Source: Pseudorasbora parva
Taxonomy: Eukaryota; Chordata; Actinopteri; Cypriniformes; Gobionidae
NCBI RefSeq assembly: GCF_024679245.1
Contig: NC_090182.1
Coordinates: forward strand, 28,405,753 to 28,469,752
Direction of reading: 5' to 3'
Length of the DNA: 64,000 bases
The notes under the pieces are model-generated. The model had not been told where the DNA came from and searched no databases. It was given only the letters and a program-made list of their open reading frames with translations. Numbering within the stretch: the stretch's first letter is position 1; every line of letters starts with the position of its first letter. This document shows positions 1 to 34,967 of this stretch, piece by piece. The position numbers and the translations under genes are program-made.

Positions 1-385
1 GTGAAGGTCCCTAAAACCTTCAAAGAACTACACATCATGAGTGCCTCGGAACATTCTAGGAACGTACATTTTCTACTGGGGATTGCTCCCCTATTTATTA
101 GTAAGAATAAATGCTCTAAAATTAAAGTAGACTACTTACTTATAGACACTTTGAACATAATCAGAGTCAGCATTACTCTGAGCATAGATCTTCTTTCCCA
201 TTGCAGTTTCTGTTCCAGACAAACACATCCCAAATGTGTTATCAATGGTTATTATAACTAAGTGATAAGTGTAGGGCTATTTTACATCAGTATGCATAAG
301 CAGAGTGTAAAGTAAGCAGCAGCAAAACCTCATCAGCACTCTCACATTGTGCTATCACACTAGATATGGAAAGATTGTACTGTAC

Positions 386-1980
386 CACATATGATGTCCA
401 AAGCACACAATGTTATGTGGCTGAAGCAGTTGAAAGGCTCTCCGTCTCCCTGCTTCTGCATCTTCTGAATCAAAATATCAGTTTGTTCATTCATCACTTC
501 CAGGAAGTCAGAGAGGATAGAGAAGTGGAAGGTTGGAGTCAGCATTTTACGCCGGTTACGCCACTTCTCCCCTGTGCTGTGGGAAGACAAGTTGGTAAGA
601 GTCAAGTCTGTGACCTTGACATAGCTTAAACGTGAACATTTTATATTCAGTTTCTGTGTTTTTGGACTCTGCTGTGTTTGGACAGATGGCCAGTAACCTT
701 GTGTCCAGTGTGACTGATTATAAACTGTGCTTTTGATAGATTTAGTTTGCAGTGCTTGATGCAAGCTGCTCTTGAATATGAGACATGAGATCTACCAGTT
801 TGGCAGGTGGTCCTCTAGCATATGTGAAACAAAGTTTAATTTGACTTTAGATGTTCAGAGTTTTGAAGGACATGATTGCAACATATTTTTAGGTAGGAAG
901 GACATCATTTTTAGGCAACAGAGAGATACAAGACATCACTGCTGCTGTTTCTACTTATCAGATGCTAAAAGCATGCATGTAAATGCAGATACCCACAGAG
1001 AGTCAAACAACATCAAGAAAAAATGTCCTAAGTTAAACAGTATTTTCAAAAATATGAGGGTTAAACAATTTTTCCCCTACACAAAAAACTCCCCTCATCT
1101 ACCATTGGTCAAAGATAGAGATAATACCACCCCAATCTCACTCTACTGGTTGAACCTTGTCAGTCTGGTCAGATGCTCAAACAATAAAGGTCACTGTATT
1201 AATGCATTTTGGGGGTAATTGGCATTCAAGAATTTTTTTACTGATGCTACCAAATTAATTTAATGTATACAAATCATATATGTTAACAGTGAACATTGCA
1301 ACAATTGTAAACTATTTGCATAATAAAGAAAGCTCAATGTAATAATACAAATTAAATAAAAAATGGTGGAAAACCCACCGTACCTAGTGAGCAGGCCTGT
1401 GCCGAGCCAGGGGTGCAGGAATTTATACGAGTATGACTTGTCAAGGTGTCTGGAATTACTGAGGACCACCTGATGGGAAAACATAGGTATGAGAATGACC
1501 AGGAAACTGTGGGGAAAACATTATTATACACCTCAAAAATAAAATGGAGAGGATAACATTTCATAAATAGGCACCTCAATATTCTCTGCATGATACAAGA
1601 CCAGGAAGGGGACTGGACCCACCCACACCTTTGCTAGAGGAAGGTGTCTGTTTTCATTTGTGCTCTCAATAATCTGGTTGAAAAAATCTTTAACAGAAAC
1701 ACACTTTTATAATTTTACAGTTAAATTATCATTGTTAATTAATGGCAACAAGAGTGGATGCTAGTCAAAAAGATAACAATCCCTTACCGCCTGCATTGGT
1801 TTTAAACTGCAGTGCATTGCCAATGATTGGATAAGCACCTGGCATTCCTGGAATTGGTCTCATTTCATTCCATTTTCCTATATAATTTTTAAGTGGATGA
1901 TATGTGGTAGATGCCAAAAGAAGTAGAAGAACGGCTGTAAATATAATCCCCAGGATGTACAATCCAAAAAGGACGCCCAT
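386..1980 (-). CDS. cyp4v: CYP4V-type cytochrome P450, 5' part (first four coding exons; gene continues off the left edge)
   Basis: Four coding exons read leftward: 1788-1980, 1575-1687, 1384-1469 and 386-576. Each is bounded by AG/GT and phases agree throughout (1, 0, 2, 1), giving about 194 codons of a protein usually near 525. I start at the ATG at 1980 because the in-frame upstream start at 2040 is only GTG. The product begins with a single membrane anchor (residues ~5-26), then a proline-rich hinge ([15 protein letters not shown]). Exon 4 carries [14 protein letters not shown], the helix-C region whose W and R contact the heme propionates, and ends CALDIIC as CYP4 proteins do. The heme-binding cysteine region lies outside the window. 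CYP4V enzymes are endoplasmic-reticulum omega-hydroxylases of medium-chain and polyunsaturated fatty acids. The neighbour fam149a supports orthology to CYP4V2. The exact teleost paralogue number is not resolved. Confidence 0.94.
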
Positions 1981-2040
1981 TTTGTTGGGATTAAGCTCGT
2001 CGTAACTAATGCTCTGAATGAGGAGCACAGACTGCTTCAC

Positions 2041-2087
2041 AGTGAACTTCAGACTTACACCGTAACTATTTTACTCTTAGTACAAAC

Positions 2088-2126
<39 letters not shown>

Positions 2127-3418
2127 CACTCCTGGGTTAATCAAACAGATGGAGTTATGATACATAACTGGGACACGTGCAGGTTATCTGTGGGTAAAGT
2201 GCCTTCTGCTAAAACATTAACAGACAGCAGAACTAATGCAGCAATACTATGATCTGGCATACTGATGGGCTTTTTGTGTGTGTCTGTGTGTTGTGGTTTA
2301 CTATCCCAAATTCAGCAGTCTTTATCCCATGGAAGGGGTCTGCCAAGTCTTTTGTTTAAGATAGAAAAGCACCTTTTATCCTCATGCTTTATCAAAAAAC
2401 AATATCAGTGCAACATTATTAACAATATTATTTGTGAAAGTGAATGAATTAAAAAAGAATCTATGGTGATAGCTGTGATATATTACTGAACAATTGCCAG
2501 TTTATACATAACAGTTTTATTGCAAATGACCACCAAGGAGGAGAAGTCTCAATGAAATGATGAACCGAACAGTCTGGTAGGTTAAATCAGTATTATCAAC
2601 CATCACTGTAAAAAAAATATTAAGGCTATGCATTGTTATATTTTAATAAATATGTTGGCCTCACACATAAGTTTAAGCTTAAGTTAAAAAAAAATACTTA
2701 AACTTTACATATGCTTTAACTTGCATTAACAAAACATGTTTGGCACTCATTCTTCGAAATTGTAAAACAAAGAAAAGCAACACGGATGCATGAGTTAATT
2801 TGTCTTGTTAGCTTCAGATTGTTCTCCAGGCCATTGTGGATATCCAAAAATCCAGTTAATGGATCTAAATCCATAATCTGAAGGCACTGCATGTGACAAT
2901 TTGTAACTGGACATATTGTGACATACCATGCAATGAATCACCCGTTTTGCATTCATCATGTCTGCCCCGTTAAGCTCTTTCTTTTAATTACAAAATGAAC
3001 TCCCCTGCTATGGCATGACAGGCTGAAATTTCTTCCTCACATGCAATGGAAACCGGCTCAACTGTTTCCGATGAATCTGGCCACCTGAAAGCAGAATGTA
3101 TTGGTTGTTTACTCAAACATAAAGAAATATTTTCATTATGTGAACCTCTTCTCTACTAGGACTCGGCCTTATAGAAAGTCATAATTAATCTCCAGTGTCC
3201 CAAAAGATAAATAATCTCTATATTTTACAAAACACTCACACACATTCCTGTTAATTAAAGCCCCTTTTGTCATTGGTTATTTTTCTGGTTCATTCATTTG
3301 TTGAGTCTACACAGCATATGCCATATAGACTGAACAGTTAATTAGTTCAGGCTTTAAAGATATATTTAAAAAAAAACATCAACAAAGAGCAATACATTTA
3401 AATAAGGTAACACTAACT
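2041..3418. other. Region upstream of cyp4v, no gene seen
   Basis: AT-rich sequence between the cyp4v first exon and a nested transposon block. It holds a (GA)n run at 2091-2122 close to the likely cyp4v promoter. I see no coding exon or RNA gene. Confidence 0.5.
2091..2122. repeat. (GA)n microsatellite
   Basis: A 32-bp run of GA dinucleotides about 110 bp upstream of the cyp4v ATG. GA tracts this close to a promoter can bind GAGA-type factors, but nothing here proves that. Confidence 0.9.
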
Positions 3419-4906
3419 CAGAAAAAAAGGTTCAACAGGGTTCTATATAGAACCCTAGGGTTTTTGACTCAATTTTAAAATGCCCCTATTATGCTTTTTT
3501 GAATATTACCTTTCATGCAGTGTGTAGTATAGCTTCTTGTGAATGTAAAATGTCTGCAAAGTTTTAAAGATCAAAGTGCACCACAAATAAAGTCATTGTT
3601 CCATAAAGAAAGAATCGATACTCAACACCAGATATGATACTTAACACCAATTCCAGTCTTTCTCATCTTCGAACAAGCCATTGTCAGACTTTTTAAGAAA
3701 TTGGGTGGAGTGCTATGTATATAATGACAATATTTTAGTATTTTTTGACATTGGATGCATTTTAACCTATAGTAGGAGACCTCCAAAACAAAATTAGGAC
3801 CTGTTAAAAGTGCACTATGCAACTTAAAAAAATTAAAGCACCAGTTTTTCAATAACGGAATAATTTGTGAGGGTAAAAGGCATATTTAATATTATAATAA
3901 ACTGACTTTAACATTTGTTTATATGACATGGTTATTCAGATGGTAGATATCATAAAGAGATAATCATCATATTTATAACAAAAATATGATAAATATAATA
4001 CAAATATATTTAGTTGTAAATATAATACAAATATATTTATACAAAAACTTAATTAAAGTATAATGGAATCTCATTTAGTGCTTTCAGATTCTTTATTAAA
4101 ACAAATTGTATTTTTAAAATGTTTTTATATTAACATATTTTAATATTTATTTAATGAATTATATAATATTAATTATTCACAGTAATGAAATATTGTATTA
4201 ATCAAAATAAACAGAAAATACTTCAAACTTTGCTAAAGAGATTTTTTTTGCACTAGTACATGAACTGAGACATGATTAAAAAAACTAATTTTTCTTAAGG
4301 TGTGCTTTTAGCCCCATTGTACTCTAATACTCATTTATATTTATAATAGCCTTTATTGCCTATTTTAATTGTGTATTAATATGGTCTTAATAAAATAACA
4401 TAAATATGACGTATGTTATGGATACTAGTATTAACTCATAAAGTTATATTAACTCATAAAGAAAAATATTTTACAGGCGTTAAAGAGTGACCAACTTTCT
4501 GCTAAATATTCTACAGTAGTCTACTATATGATAATATACACACTGGGATGCTCGAGCTTTAAACCCATGTTTGCAATGTTAAAACAAACTACCAAATTAA
4601 ATTTTGCAGATCAACCACTGTCTGTAATGTCGATTGTAGTTTGTAATCTACCTGTTAATGGGACGACATTCTGGAACTGCTGTCTCCACAGAAAGCGTGC
4701 ACTTCTACAAACTTTGAGCGATGCTGTGGAGCGAGCGGGAAAACACGGAACAGATAAGCGGAATTAGTGGATTTTTAGCGGAATAGAACGCTTTTATGGG
4801 AATCCTCTGGGGGTGAGGGAGGGAAAGTGGGCAAGAGGGGCACCTTAGCCGATGAGGGCAAAGGAGCAGTGGCTCTAGCCACCGGGGCACCCCCCTGTGC
4901 ATGGCC

Positions 4907-5279
4907 CTGAGTATGAAGTAACGTAGCTCTGTTCATCATATTAGATATATTTGAGTGTGTTGAAAATAATGTTACGACGTTACTCCCTGCGTTCGCTCAG
5001 TGGCTGCTGTGACACTTGTTCACACTGTTAAGAGTAAAGCGCTTCTGCCAAATAAAACCAGAAACCGAGGGTAATGCAGATATGACGAAATTGACAGGCA
5101 AATCCCTGACTTTATGTTGAGACGTCCTAGCTCCTTAGTTAAAATAGCAATTTTCTTCCAATTTACAAATAGTTGGAAACATTTAAGATATTGTAAGTAC
5201 TCAACTGAACAAAATATATAACACTGGCCTATTGTTTTTTGGATATTTTACTGCAAAAAATACAACATAGTGCACCTTT
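4907..5279. mobile_element. Fragment (right half) of a TTAA-flanked transposon family
   Basis: This segment matches 16948-17288 and 42236-42580 over most of its length: the shared run from the AACGTAGCTCTG-like start through ACAAATAGTTGGAAACATTT to the CCTTTAA end. It is the right half of the family whose complete copy is at 15315-17288. Confidence 0.65.
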
Positions 5280-5594
5280 AAAAGAGCACTGTGATCATTT
5301 TAGCGGCATCTAGTGGCGAGGTTTCTGAATTGCAACTGCCCACCTCTCCCCTACCTTTCGAAGCACATAGAAAAGCTACGGTGGCTGACACAGGACAGAC
5401 ATGTCGTTTTCTGACAGCAGACAGCAGAGAGTAGTTAGCGCTTGGCAGAGCAGTTTGTCCATTTAGGGCTACTGAAATGGCCCGTTCTAAATTAATAAAA
5501 ACATAATAGGTCATTATGTATGGTGTATGTTTACACCACTGAAAACATAGTTCTGTCAATAGATCCTCATAAATATTACACACCGCACCTTTAA
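5277..5594. mobile_element. Short non-autonomous element ending in GCACCTTTAA
   Basis: The ends are inverted relatives: left AGAGCACTGTGATCATTTTAG and right ACACACCGCACCTTTAAAA. The right end (CTGTCAATAGATCCTCATAAA then TGCACCTTTAA) is repeated at 25910-25943, which marks this as a dispersed family. Confidence 0.5.
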
Positions 5595-5659
5595 AATAGC
5601 ATAATAGGGGTTCTATATATTGTTCTATATATTAAGCGCCTGTCAAAACCCTTTAAGGT

Positions 5660-5665
5660 TTTATT
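5660..5665 (-). promoter_or_regulatory. Candidate polyadenylation signal AATAAA for fam149a
   Basis: AATAAA on the minus strand lies about 60 nt after the fam149a stop codon, within the terminal repeat of the outer mobile element at 3419-5684. If used, the 3' UTR would be very short and its end supplied by a transposon. Confidence 0.4.
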
Positions 5666-5723
5666 TAGAACCTTTTCTTCTAAGATTGTTACAATAGTGT
5701 AATTGCATTACTTTTATATTAGA

Positions 5724-28334
<22,611 letters not shown>

Positions 28335-28450
28335 TAATGAGTATGACTGACAGCTTCACCGGGCTGACGAGAGCTGCGCTTCACGTAGGCTTGAGACAAG
28401 GCAGGTGGCTGTCACTCACCGAACGGGACGCTGTTACTTACTATCTGCCT
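28335..28450 (-). promoter_or_regulatory. Probable fam149a promoter / 5' UTR
   Basis: The bases just upstream of the fam149a ATG (reading leftward) are richer in CpG than the surrounding AT-rich sequence, across the reverse complements of CACCGGGCTGACGAG and ACCGAACGGGACGCTG. No TATA box is obvious. The transcription start cannot be placed from sequence alone. A TTAA-flanked mobile element begins about 170 bp further upstream, at 28620. Confidence 0.4.
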
Positions 28451-28619
28451 TAATTGCCTTATCAGTCTTATTTGACAACAACAGTTCGAATATTGTGGAG
28501 GCTGATTAAGACTTGATCGAGTAACCCCTCAAAGTTTTGTCTTCCCTTCAACGGAAGTAGGCTACGTTAAGGGGTAGCTTTGAAGTAGCTATTATTTATT
28601 ATCCATACATACTACTTAA

Positions 28620-29166
28620 AGGGGTGGTTGCATGCGATTTCACTTTTTTAACTTTAGTTAGTGTGTAATGTTGCTGCTTGAGAATAAACAGATCTGCAAA
28701 GTTACAGGGCTGAAAGTTCAATGCAAACGAATATTGTCTTTTAAAGTTATGACAGTAGCCATACAAAAACTGCCGGTTTGGACTAGCCTACAACAAGCTT
28801 CTTCCTGGGTTGGTGACATCATAAACCTTTGCTAGTCAGTAGTCACCGACAGCAGATGTGACTTCTGCCCATAATGGTAAGGGGCGTGGCATTTCCGGAC
28901 AACCTAGCACTTCAGCCAATAATATACAGGAAACTACATTTGGCCATCTAACCAGTCTAAGACCATTGCGTTTTTCGGAGGGATGGGCTCCATAGAAGCA
29001 GGAAGCGAATGAGCCGTTCAAAGGATAGTGGAGACAGTGGTGTGGAATAAAGGTAAAATCTAAGAAAAATACTGCGTTTTAAAAAAATAAGTATCAAGAC
29101 ATGTTATAGCCACTGCGCCCCATAAACACAACCAAGCCTAGAAAAAAAACACACGGAACCACCCCT
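28620..29166. mobile_element. TTAA-flanked MITE just upstream of fam149a
   Basis: TTAA at 28616-28619 and 29167-29170 flanks termini AGGGGTGGTT and AACCACCCCT (perfect 10-bp inverse). At 547 bp it is non-autonomous. TTAA with AGGGG ends fits Kolobok-like elements. It sits about 290 bp from the fam149a start codon. Confidence 0.75.
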
Positions 29167-29397
29167 TTAAAACAACCTTTAACACGTTGTGGTACGGAGT
29201 TACCAAATGATAAAAAAATATTTTTAATTTCTTTATTCTGAAAAAAATGGTCCCACTTGGTCCCATTAGGTGGCGGGGCCATAACAACTATAATTAGCCT
29301 ATATATATTTATTTTTCATATTGTATTGCAAAACACAAATTGCTGCTATTGAGGTGGGATACTGTTAGGGACAGGTGTGGTGGTGTGGGTAAGTTCA

Positions 29398-29424
29398 AAG
29401 GTGCCCTAGAATGAAAAATTGTAT
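29398..29424. repeat. Solo terminal fragment of the AGGTGCCCTAGAATGA family
   Basis: AAAGGTGCCCTAGAATGAAA repeats the left end of the complete element at 30381-31308, then passes directly into a GGGATAGTTCAC terminus near 29431. Confidence 0.6.
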
Positions 29425-30380
29425 TAAAGGGATAGTTCACTTTGAAATTAAATTTTGATATGTTTTAGCTTACCTCATGGGCATCCGAGATGTAGGAGTA
29501 TTTGTTTCCCCAGTAGTTTCAATTTTTAGGTCATTTTAGGTCAAACCATTCTTGTCTGTGCCTCACATAATGCAGGTCTATGGTCACCACCTCAAAGAGC
29601 ATACACAGACAAGTCCAAATTAAACAATCCCCCATCGTAAGTAGGCTACACATTGATGGCCTAAGACACGAAACGAGCGGTTTGTGTGAGAAAACGAACA
29701 GTATTTATATTGTTTTTACCTCTTGTACACCACAGGAACCACGCATGCGCGCCCTCGGATCAGTCGGACGTAGTTGTTTACAAGAGGTAAAAATGATATA
29801 AACACTGTTCGTTCAATATAATGTGATTTAGCCGCTGAGGAAAGTGTCAGCACAAACGCAGCAGAAGTCAGATTACACGCATCGCGATGAGCTGTAAACG
29901 CGTCCACGCTCGCAGCAGTAGTTCTCAGTGCGTGTTCAGTCTGTCGTGTTTTCGGTGCATGCCTTTGGAAGATTAACTTTCATAGGAATTAACTTGAGAA
30001 GATAAAATACACACTTTGCTCCGCCGGCCGCACCGTTTCCATCAATGCCTGAGCCCAGCTGAGCTGTGAGTGCGACCCATGTGTGAGTTGAAAACATGTG
30101 GAAATAGCTCCCTCTGCTGGCTGTAGACTTTAGGGTCTGGCCAAACATTTTTCAGATGATGCAAATCGACCATATTTGCATCACCGGAGTAATTTTTCCA
30201 GAAATAAAATGCATAAATTTCTCATCTCAGGGAGATATGAGAGGGCGGAGCACGATCATTCGAATATACCAGGGTTTCTACTGATAGAAAGCCATATGCT
30301 AATCGTTGAAATAACACTTTATGGGTTAGGTGTAAGGGAATTGTTAACAGTGTCATTAGATGTATGCAGGTCATTTTTAA

Positions 30381-31308
30381 AGGTGCCCTAGAATGAAAAA
30401 TTGAATTAACCTTGCCATGGCGAAATAATAAGAGTTCAGTACATGGACATCACATACTGTGAGTCTCAAACATCATAGCCTCCTACTTCTTATGTAAATC
30501 TCGTGAATCCATAAACCCAACCATGGCAAACATTGGGGATCATTTATATGCACGCCCCCAACATTTGCATTTGTCCAAACATGTGATTTGTCAGGCGGAA
30601 ATGGAGCAATTTGATGGAATCATGACTGTTTAAACAATTTCTGATTAAATTGAAAGTTTCTTAGAGACAGCATTGTCTAGATAAGATGCTTACAACAATA
30701 GGAAACTCCAAGAACCATACCAAATAGTGTGTCTAATGACAAAGGGTAACTTTGTATTACAAAATACAACCACTTTGCTTAAATCGTTCACTCGATCCTT
30801 CTAATATGCATATGGTTGCCAGATTGGACATGTTTAGGTTAAAACCGGAGAGTATACGGGTTTCTTTTCACAGAAAAGCTCTTTTGGGGGGATTTAATTA
30901 CTGAAATCTGGACACTGCACGAACACGAGCTCTTTCTCGCCCGCGGATGTTCTGAAAACACCAAATAAACAAGTAAGCTGCATTTGATCAATCTTCAGTT
31001 GAGATGTTTTGCTTAAAGTTTTATTTAGTCGGTCTGTGTTGTGTTAGATGCAGGACTCACGAGCTGCTTCACTGAACTGCTGTGAGCTGCTGAAATAAGC
31101 CAATCAGAGCAGAGCTCAACATTAATATTCATGACCCTTCCAAATAAGGCAAAAACAGAGCATTACATCCTAAGGACAATTCATAGGGTTGTAAATGGAC
31201 CTGTAAAACTGTATCTGGACAATTTTTTCCCTTAAATAAGCCACATACCCTCTATGTAGATATCAGAGAACAATTTAACATATTGTTTCAAATCATTCTA
31301 GGGCACCT
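30381..31308. mobile_element. TTAA-flanked DNA transposon with AGGTGCCCTAGAATGA termini
   Basis: TTAA at 30377-30380 and 31309-31312 flanks a perfect 16-bp terminal inverted repeat. At 928 bp with no transposase it is a non-autonomous copy. Confidence 0.8.
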
Positions 31309-32110
31309 TTAAAATGTGAGTAGGCCTACTGTGTAAACACATGTACACAATTAGTCTATTGTATCAAATGATTAATTTCAATGTTAGCACATATTAGGCA
31401 AGTCTACATAAAGTGGGTCAAAAAATACAATATTTTGCACTATGGAAATTAAAAGGGCAAGCCTTAAGGTAGCCAATTATGTGCTGTATTTAAGTAAAAT
31501 GACAATTGAAAACTTCCAAAACTTTCTTTCCCCCGGTCACCCTCACAATGAAGACGCCTATGCTCCAAAAGTGCTCTAATAACCTCATTCTAAACATCTG
31601 TTCTCAAGGGGGATTTTTTTCAGCATCTTTCGAATGTAAATTAGATATTTTTTTATGTACAAATCATATTTGTCTTGCATAGTTTTATTGTAAATTGAGA
31701 AAATATCAATGTTTCCATATGGCAATGCTGACTATGGAAAAATAGTTTGCATGTGACAATGCTGTCCCACAGTGGAATTGCAGTGATGTATTTAAAATAG
31801 TATAGCATAAATAATATAACTGCAGTTATTAATTTATTTGAAGTGTTTAGTTGTATTTATCTATAAATAACAAAATAATTTCTTATTTTCAGAAAATTAA
31901 TACAGCAATATTTTATGGAAAGGGCAATAGGATGAGTGCAGAGTTAGAGAGTGAGGATGAATTATGAAGATGATTTAAATTATATGGATCTACTTATTTT
32001 TTTAGTGCATGTGTGTACAAAATCATAATTTTTAAGAAACTGTGCTGTTTTGATTTGTATGATTGAAGAATATATGTCATTAGAACATAATGCATACTAT
32101 AGAGGTTTAA

Positions 32111-32364
32111 AGGAATCGTTCACCCCCAAAAACATCTATTTTGCCATCCTTTACTCATCCAGTTGTTGTTCTAAACCTCTATGAATTTCTTTCTTCTGCT
32201 GAAAACAAAAGAAGTCATTTTAAAGAATGTCAGTAACCAAACAGTTGATGGGCCATTTTTTCTTTTGTGTTCAGCAGAACAAATATATTTAAATTCATAC
32301 AGGTTTGACAATTTGAGGGTCAGTAAATTATGACATAATTTTCATTTTTGTGGGAACTATCCCT
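32111..32364. mobile_element. Complete 254-bp TTAA-flanked MITE (GTTCACCC/GAACTATCCCT)
   Basis: TTAA at 32107-32110 and 32365-32368; left AGGAATCGTTCACCC, right GGGAACTATCCCT. This is the most complete short member of the family also seen at 8515, 27014 and 41739. Confidence 0.75.
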
Positions 32365-32791
32365 TTAAGTAATCACAAAACATTAGCACGTTAGTTCGAA
32401 AAATAGAAAACGCTTGCTAACTGTTTTCCGTTCTATTGATCTTGGTTAGATTTCGAACGATTCATCAACAAAAGCTAATCAGTAATGATTCAACAGTGTG
32501 TCCGTTTAACCAATTATAGATCAAAATGTAAAACCAATTTAAGCTCTATATCCTACTCTAAGAACATAAAAAAAAATTAGAATAATAGTTCTAAAATTAA
32601 TATAATTTAAATATATTTATATGATGACAAAATCGAGATAATAGCCTACACATCTAAATAAACTTCGAAATACAGCTAGAATGCTATTACTATTACTATG
32701 TGCAATTTACGCGTCGAACACTAGATGGAGCCATAGAGCAGCAGATGCCATGGTTTGCTCTAAACTAAGCACTTCTTACGTCACAATAACA

Positions 32792-32822
<31 letters not shown>

Positions 32823-32836
32823 CTTCTTCTTCTTCT
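32792..32836. repeat. (TTC)n microsatellite
   Basis: About 15 units of TTC. Confidence 0.9.
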
Positions 32837-33920
32837 TTTTAATATTTGGAAGCATTCAACGACTTCATAATGCCTTTTATCAGTATAGAGATGGCTATTT
32901 AGGTGTGCCGCAGGACCTCCTGGGATTTGCTTCATTAAGCTTCTGTGTAAATTGGCTTTGAAAAAAGGGGACGTCTTTACAAGTAGAGATATGTACTGTA
33001 CTGTATAAATCCTGTAGCCTATTAGCCTATTTCTTGAGAAATAAGGGGTGATATTCCATATTTTCCGCTATAGTAACTGAAAGCTTAGGGACAAGAAACT
33101 GAAGTAGGCCTAATTGAAGTAACATGAGGGACAAGAACAATAAAAATGGACAGAACATCAGCTGTTAGGGAATATATGTGAATTAAAACTATTATGACCG
33201 TTGCTTGTTTCTCTGTGGAGAAACAACAATCACAGCAGTTTAATTTTACTGATCTGTGACATCAATTCCTTTGAGGGTCAACACTAAGCCGTGCTTATGG
33301 TGCTTCAGTGGCAAGTTTATTTATGAAAAGTGCGTATAAATAGTGCAAGAGGATACTGTGTGGTCAGGGTCATCAGGTCGGGGGCTGTGAATCCTAGGAG
33401 GTGGAGAGATGAATAGCTGGCGTCGTCTTGGGAGGGCCAGTGATGAGAGGTACTGAAAGGTCATGTTGAAAGTGATACACCCATAATTCAAGCCCCCGGT
33501 CACCCTCCAATCACACTGTCCCCTCCCTTGAGGTGCCGCCAGTCCTAGCTTTACGTCTTTGTTAAGACTTTTCAGTAGCCAGAGGAGGAATGTCTCGAGA
33601 GTCCACTCAGACTTAACGGATTCTCTTATCCTTAAATGTGTTGGTACTAATGACAGAAATAGGTTGCTTGTAAAAGACATGGTTTCAAATGGATCGAATA
33701 TTTCAACATGTTTCAAAGTAGTGTACTGTGCATTAAAAAACATAATATAGAAAATTGGAATAAAAAAGCTTCTATATTAAATACATTATAGAGTATATCT
33801 CGATTTTATTTAGCAAGGACACTAAATCAAAAGTTACAGACTTTTACATTGTTACAAATATTTTCTATTTCAAATAAATATTATTCTAATAATTCCTTTT
33901 CTTTAGTCACAGATTCCACA

Positions 33921-33942
33921 AATATATGAAGCAGCACAACTC

Positions 33943-33984
<42 letters not shown>

Positions 33985-34258
33985 ATTTCTTGAGCAGCAA
34001 ATCATATTAGAATGATTTTTGAAGGATCTATTGACACTGACTGGAATAATGGGTGCTGGAAATTCAGCTTTGCCATACAATTACTTTTTGTTACAATATA
34101 TTATACAATAATATTCAAATAGGAAACATTTAATATTTACAATATCAAATGTTTTACTGTATTTTTTTTTAAAATAGCTGTTTTAGTCAGTTTTTTTAAA
34201 TTTCTTTAAAAATGTACATTTCACATTAAAAATCGTACTGACTCCAAATTAATTTTAG
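33921..34258. repeat. Second copy of the dispersed repeat at 10083, with (TTA)n
   Basis: ATGAAGCAGCACAACTC, a (TTA)n run at 33942-33981, then TTTCTTGAGCAGCAAATCAT and GAAGGATCTATTGACACTGA match the family seen at 10083-10380. Confidence 0.6.
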
Positions 34259-34744
34259 AGGAAAAGGAGAGAAAATATGGCTCTGTATTTTTTTATTACT
34301 ATAAAAATATACTTCATTATCATTTCTTTACACATAAAATGGGCACATCACACATTGAGGGTTAAATATTGGGTTACAATTTATTTAAATTTATATACAA
34401 TTATTTAAAGTCCTTGTTACAGTGTAATTATAAAATTATTAATTAACATGTGGTAATTATTATTTCACAGTACTTACATGTATAATCACACTGTAATATT
34501 AACACCGTAAAATAATGTGTAACCATTAATTGTTAATGAGTAATATTATTCAAGTATTAATGAATATATTAATTAACAACATGTCCATATAGGGTTAGGG
34601 CTATTGTTTAGGGTTAGTTGCTTAGTTATGTAGACTTTACTGTTATTACTTTAAGTAAAGTGTAAAAAAATACATGCAAAAGTGACCAAATATTCAAAAA
34701 ATAGTACATTAATACAAATAAAATGTATAGAATTTTCACATGTA

Positions 34745-34967
34745 CAAGAAAAAAAAATTTAGGTCTCCAATTGAAAATTGTCAAGTGACTGATCACATCT
34801 AATTTTTTCAGTTGGCCAAATTGAATTTCTGTGAATTAAATTGCATCAATTCACAGAATTTCATTTCGGCCAACTGAAAAATTTAGATGTGATCAGTCAC
34901 TTGACAATTTGACAATTTTCAATGACAATTTTCAATTGGACACTTTTTTTTTTTTTTACAGTGTAGG
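34745..34967. mobile_element. Near-palindromic MITE, copy 1
   Basis: The left arm GTCTCCAATTGAAAATTGTC...GTGACTGATCACATCTAA is mirrored by the right arm TTAGATGTGATCAGTCACTT...CAATTGGA. The right end reads TTTTACAGTGTA. A second copy lies at 44810-45043. Confidence 0.7.

Larger units (their letters stand above)
3481..5610. mobile_element. DNA transposon with CCCCTATTATGC termini, inside the outer element
   Basis: The left end reads TGCCCCTATTATGCTTTTTT and the right end is the inverse (AAAATAGCATAATAGGGG), so the two are matched terminal inverted repeats. The interior is AT-rich at 3600-4450 and holds further insertions at 4907-5279 and 5277-5594. No intact transposase is visible. Confidence 0.6.
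3419..5684. mobile_element. Outer non-autonomous DNA transposon, interrupted by other elements
   Basis: The left end (GAAAAAAAGGTTC then GGTTCTATATAGAACC) and the right end (inverse of GAAAAGGTTC, preceded by GGTTCTATATA repeats) are inverted versions of each other. Together they form the ends of a common fish palindromic element. About 2.1 kb of other mobile DNA (3481-5610) separates the halves. The right end contains the candidate poly(A) signal of fam149a. Confidence 0.55.

Noticed and set aside
2040..2040. Upstream start adding 20 residues to the P450
   Set aside because: The codon is GTG; the first in-frame ATG is at 1980 and directly precedes the membrane anchor.
33321..33743. 140-codon minus-strand ORF
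   Set aside because: Contains no known domain and no convincing splice sites or homologous family; likely chance.
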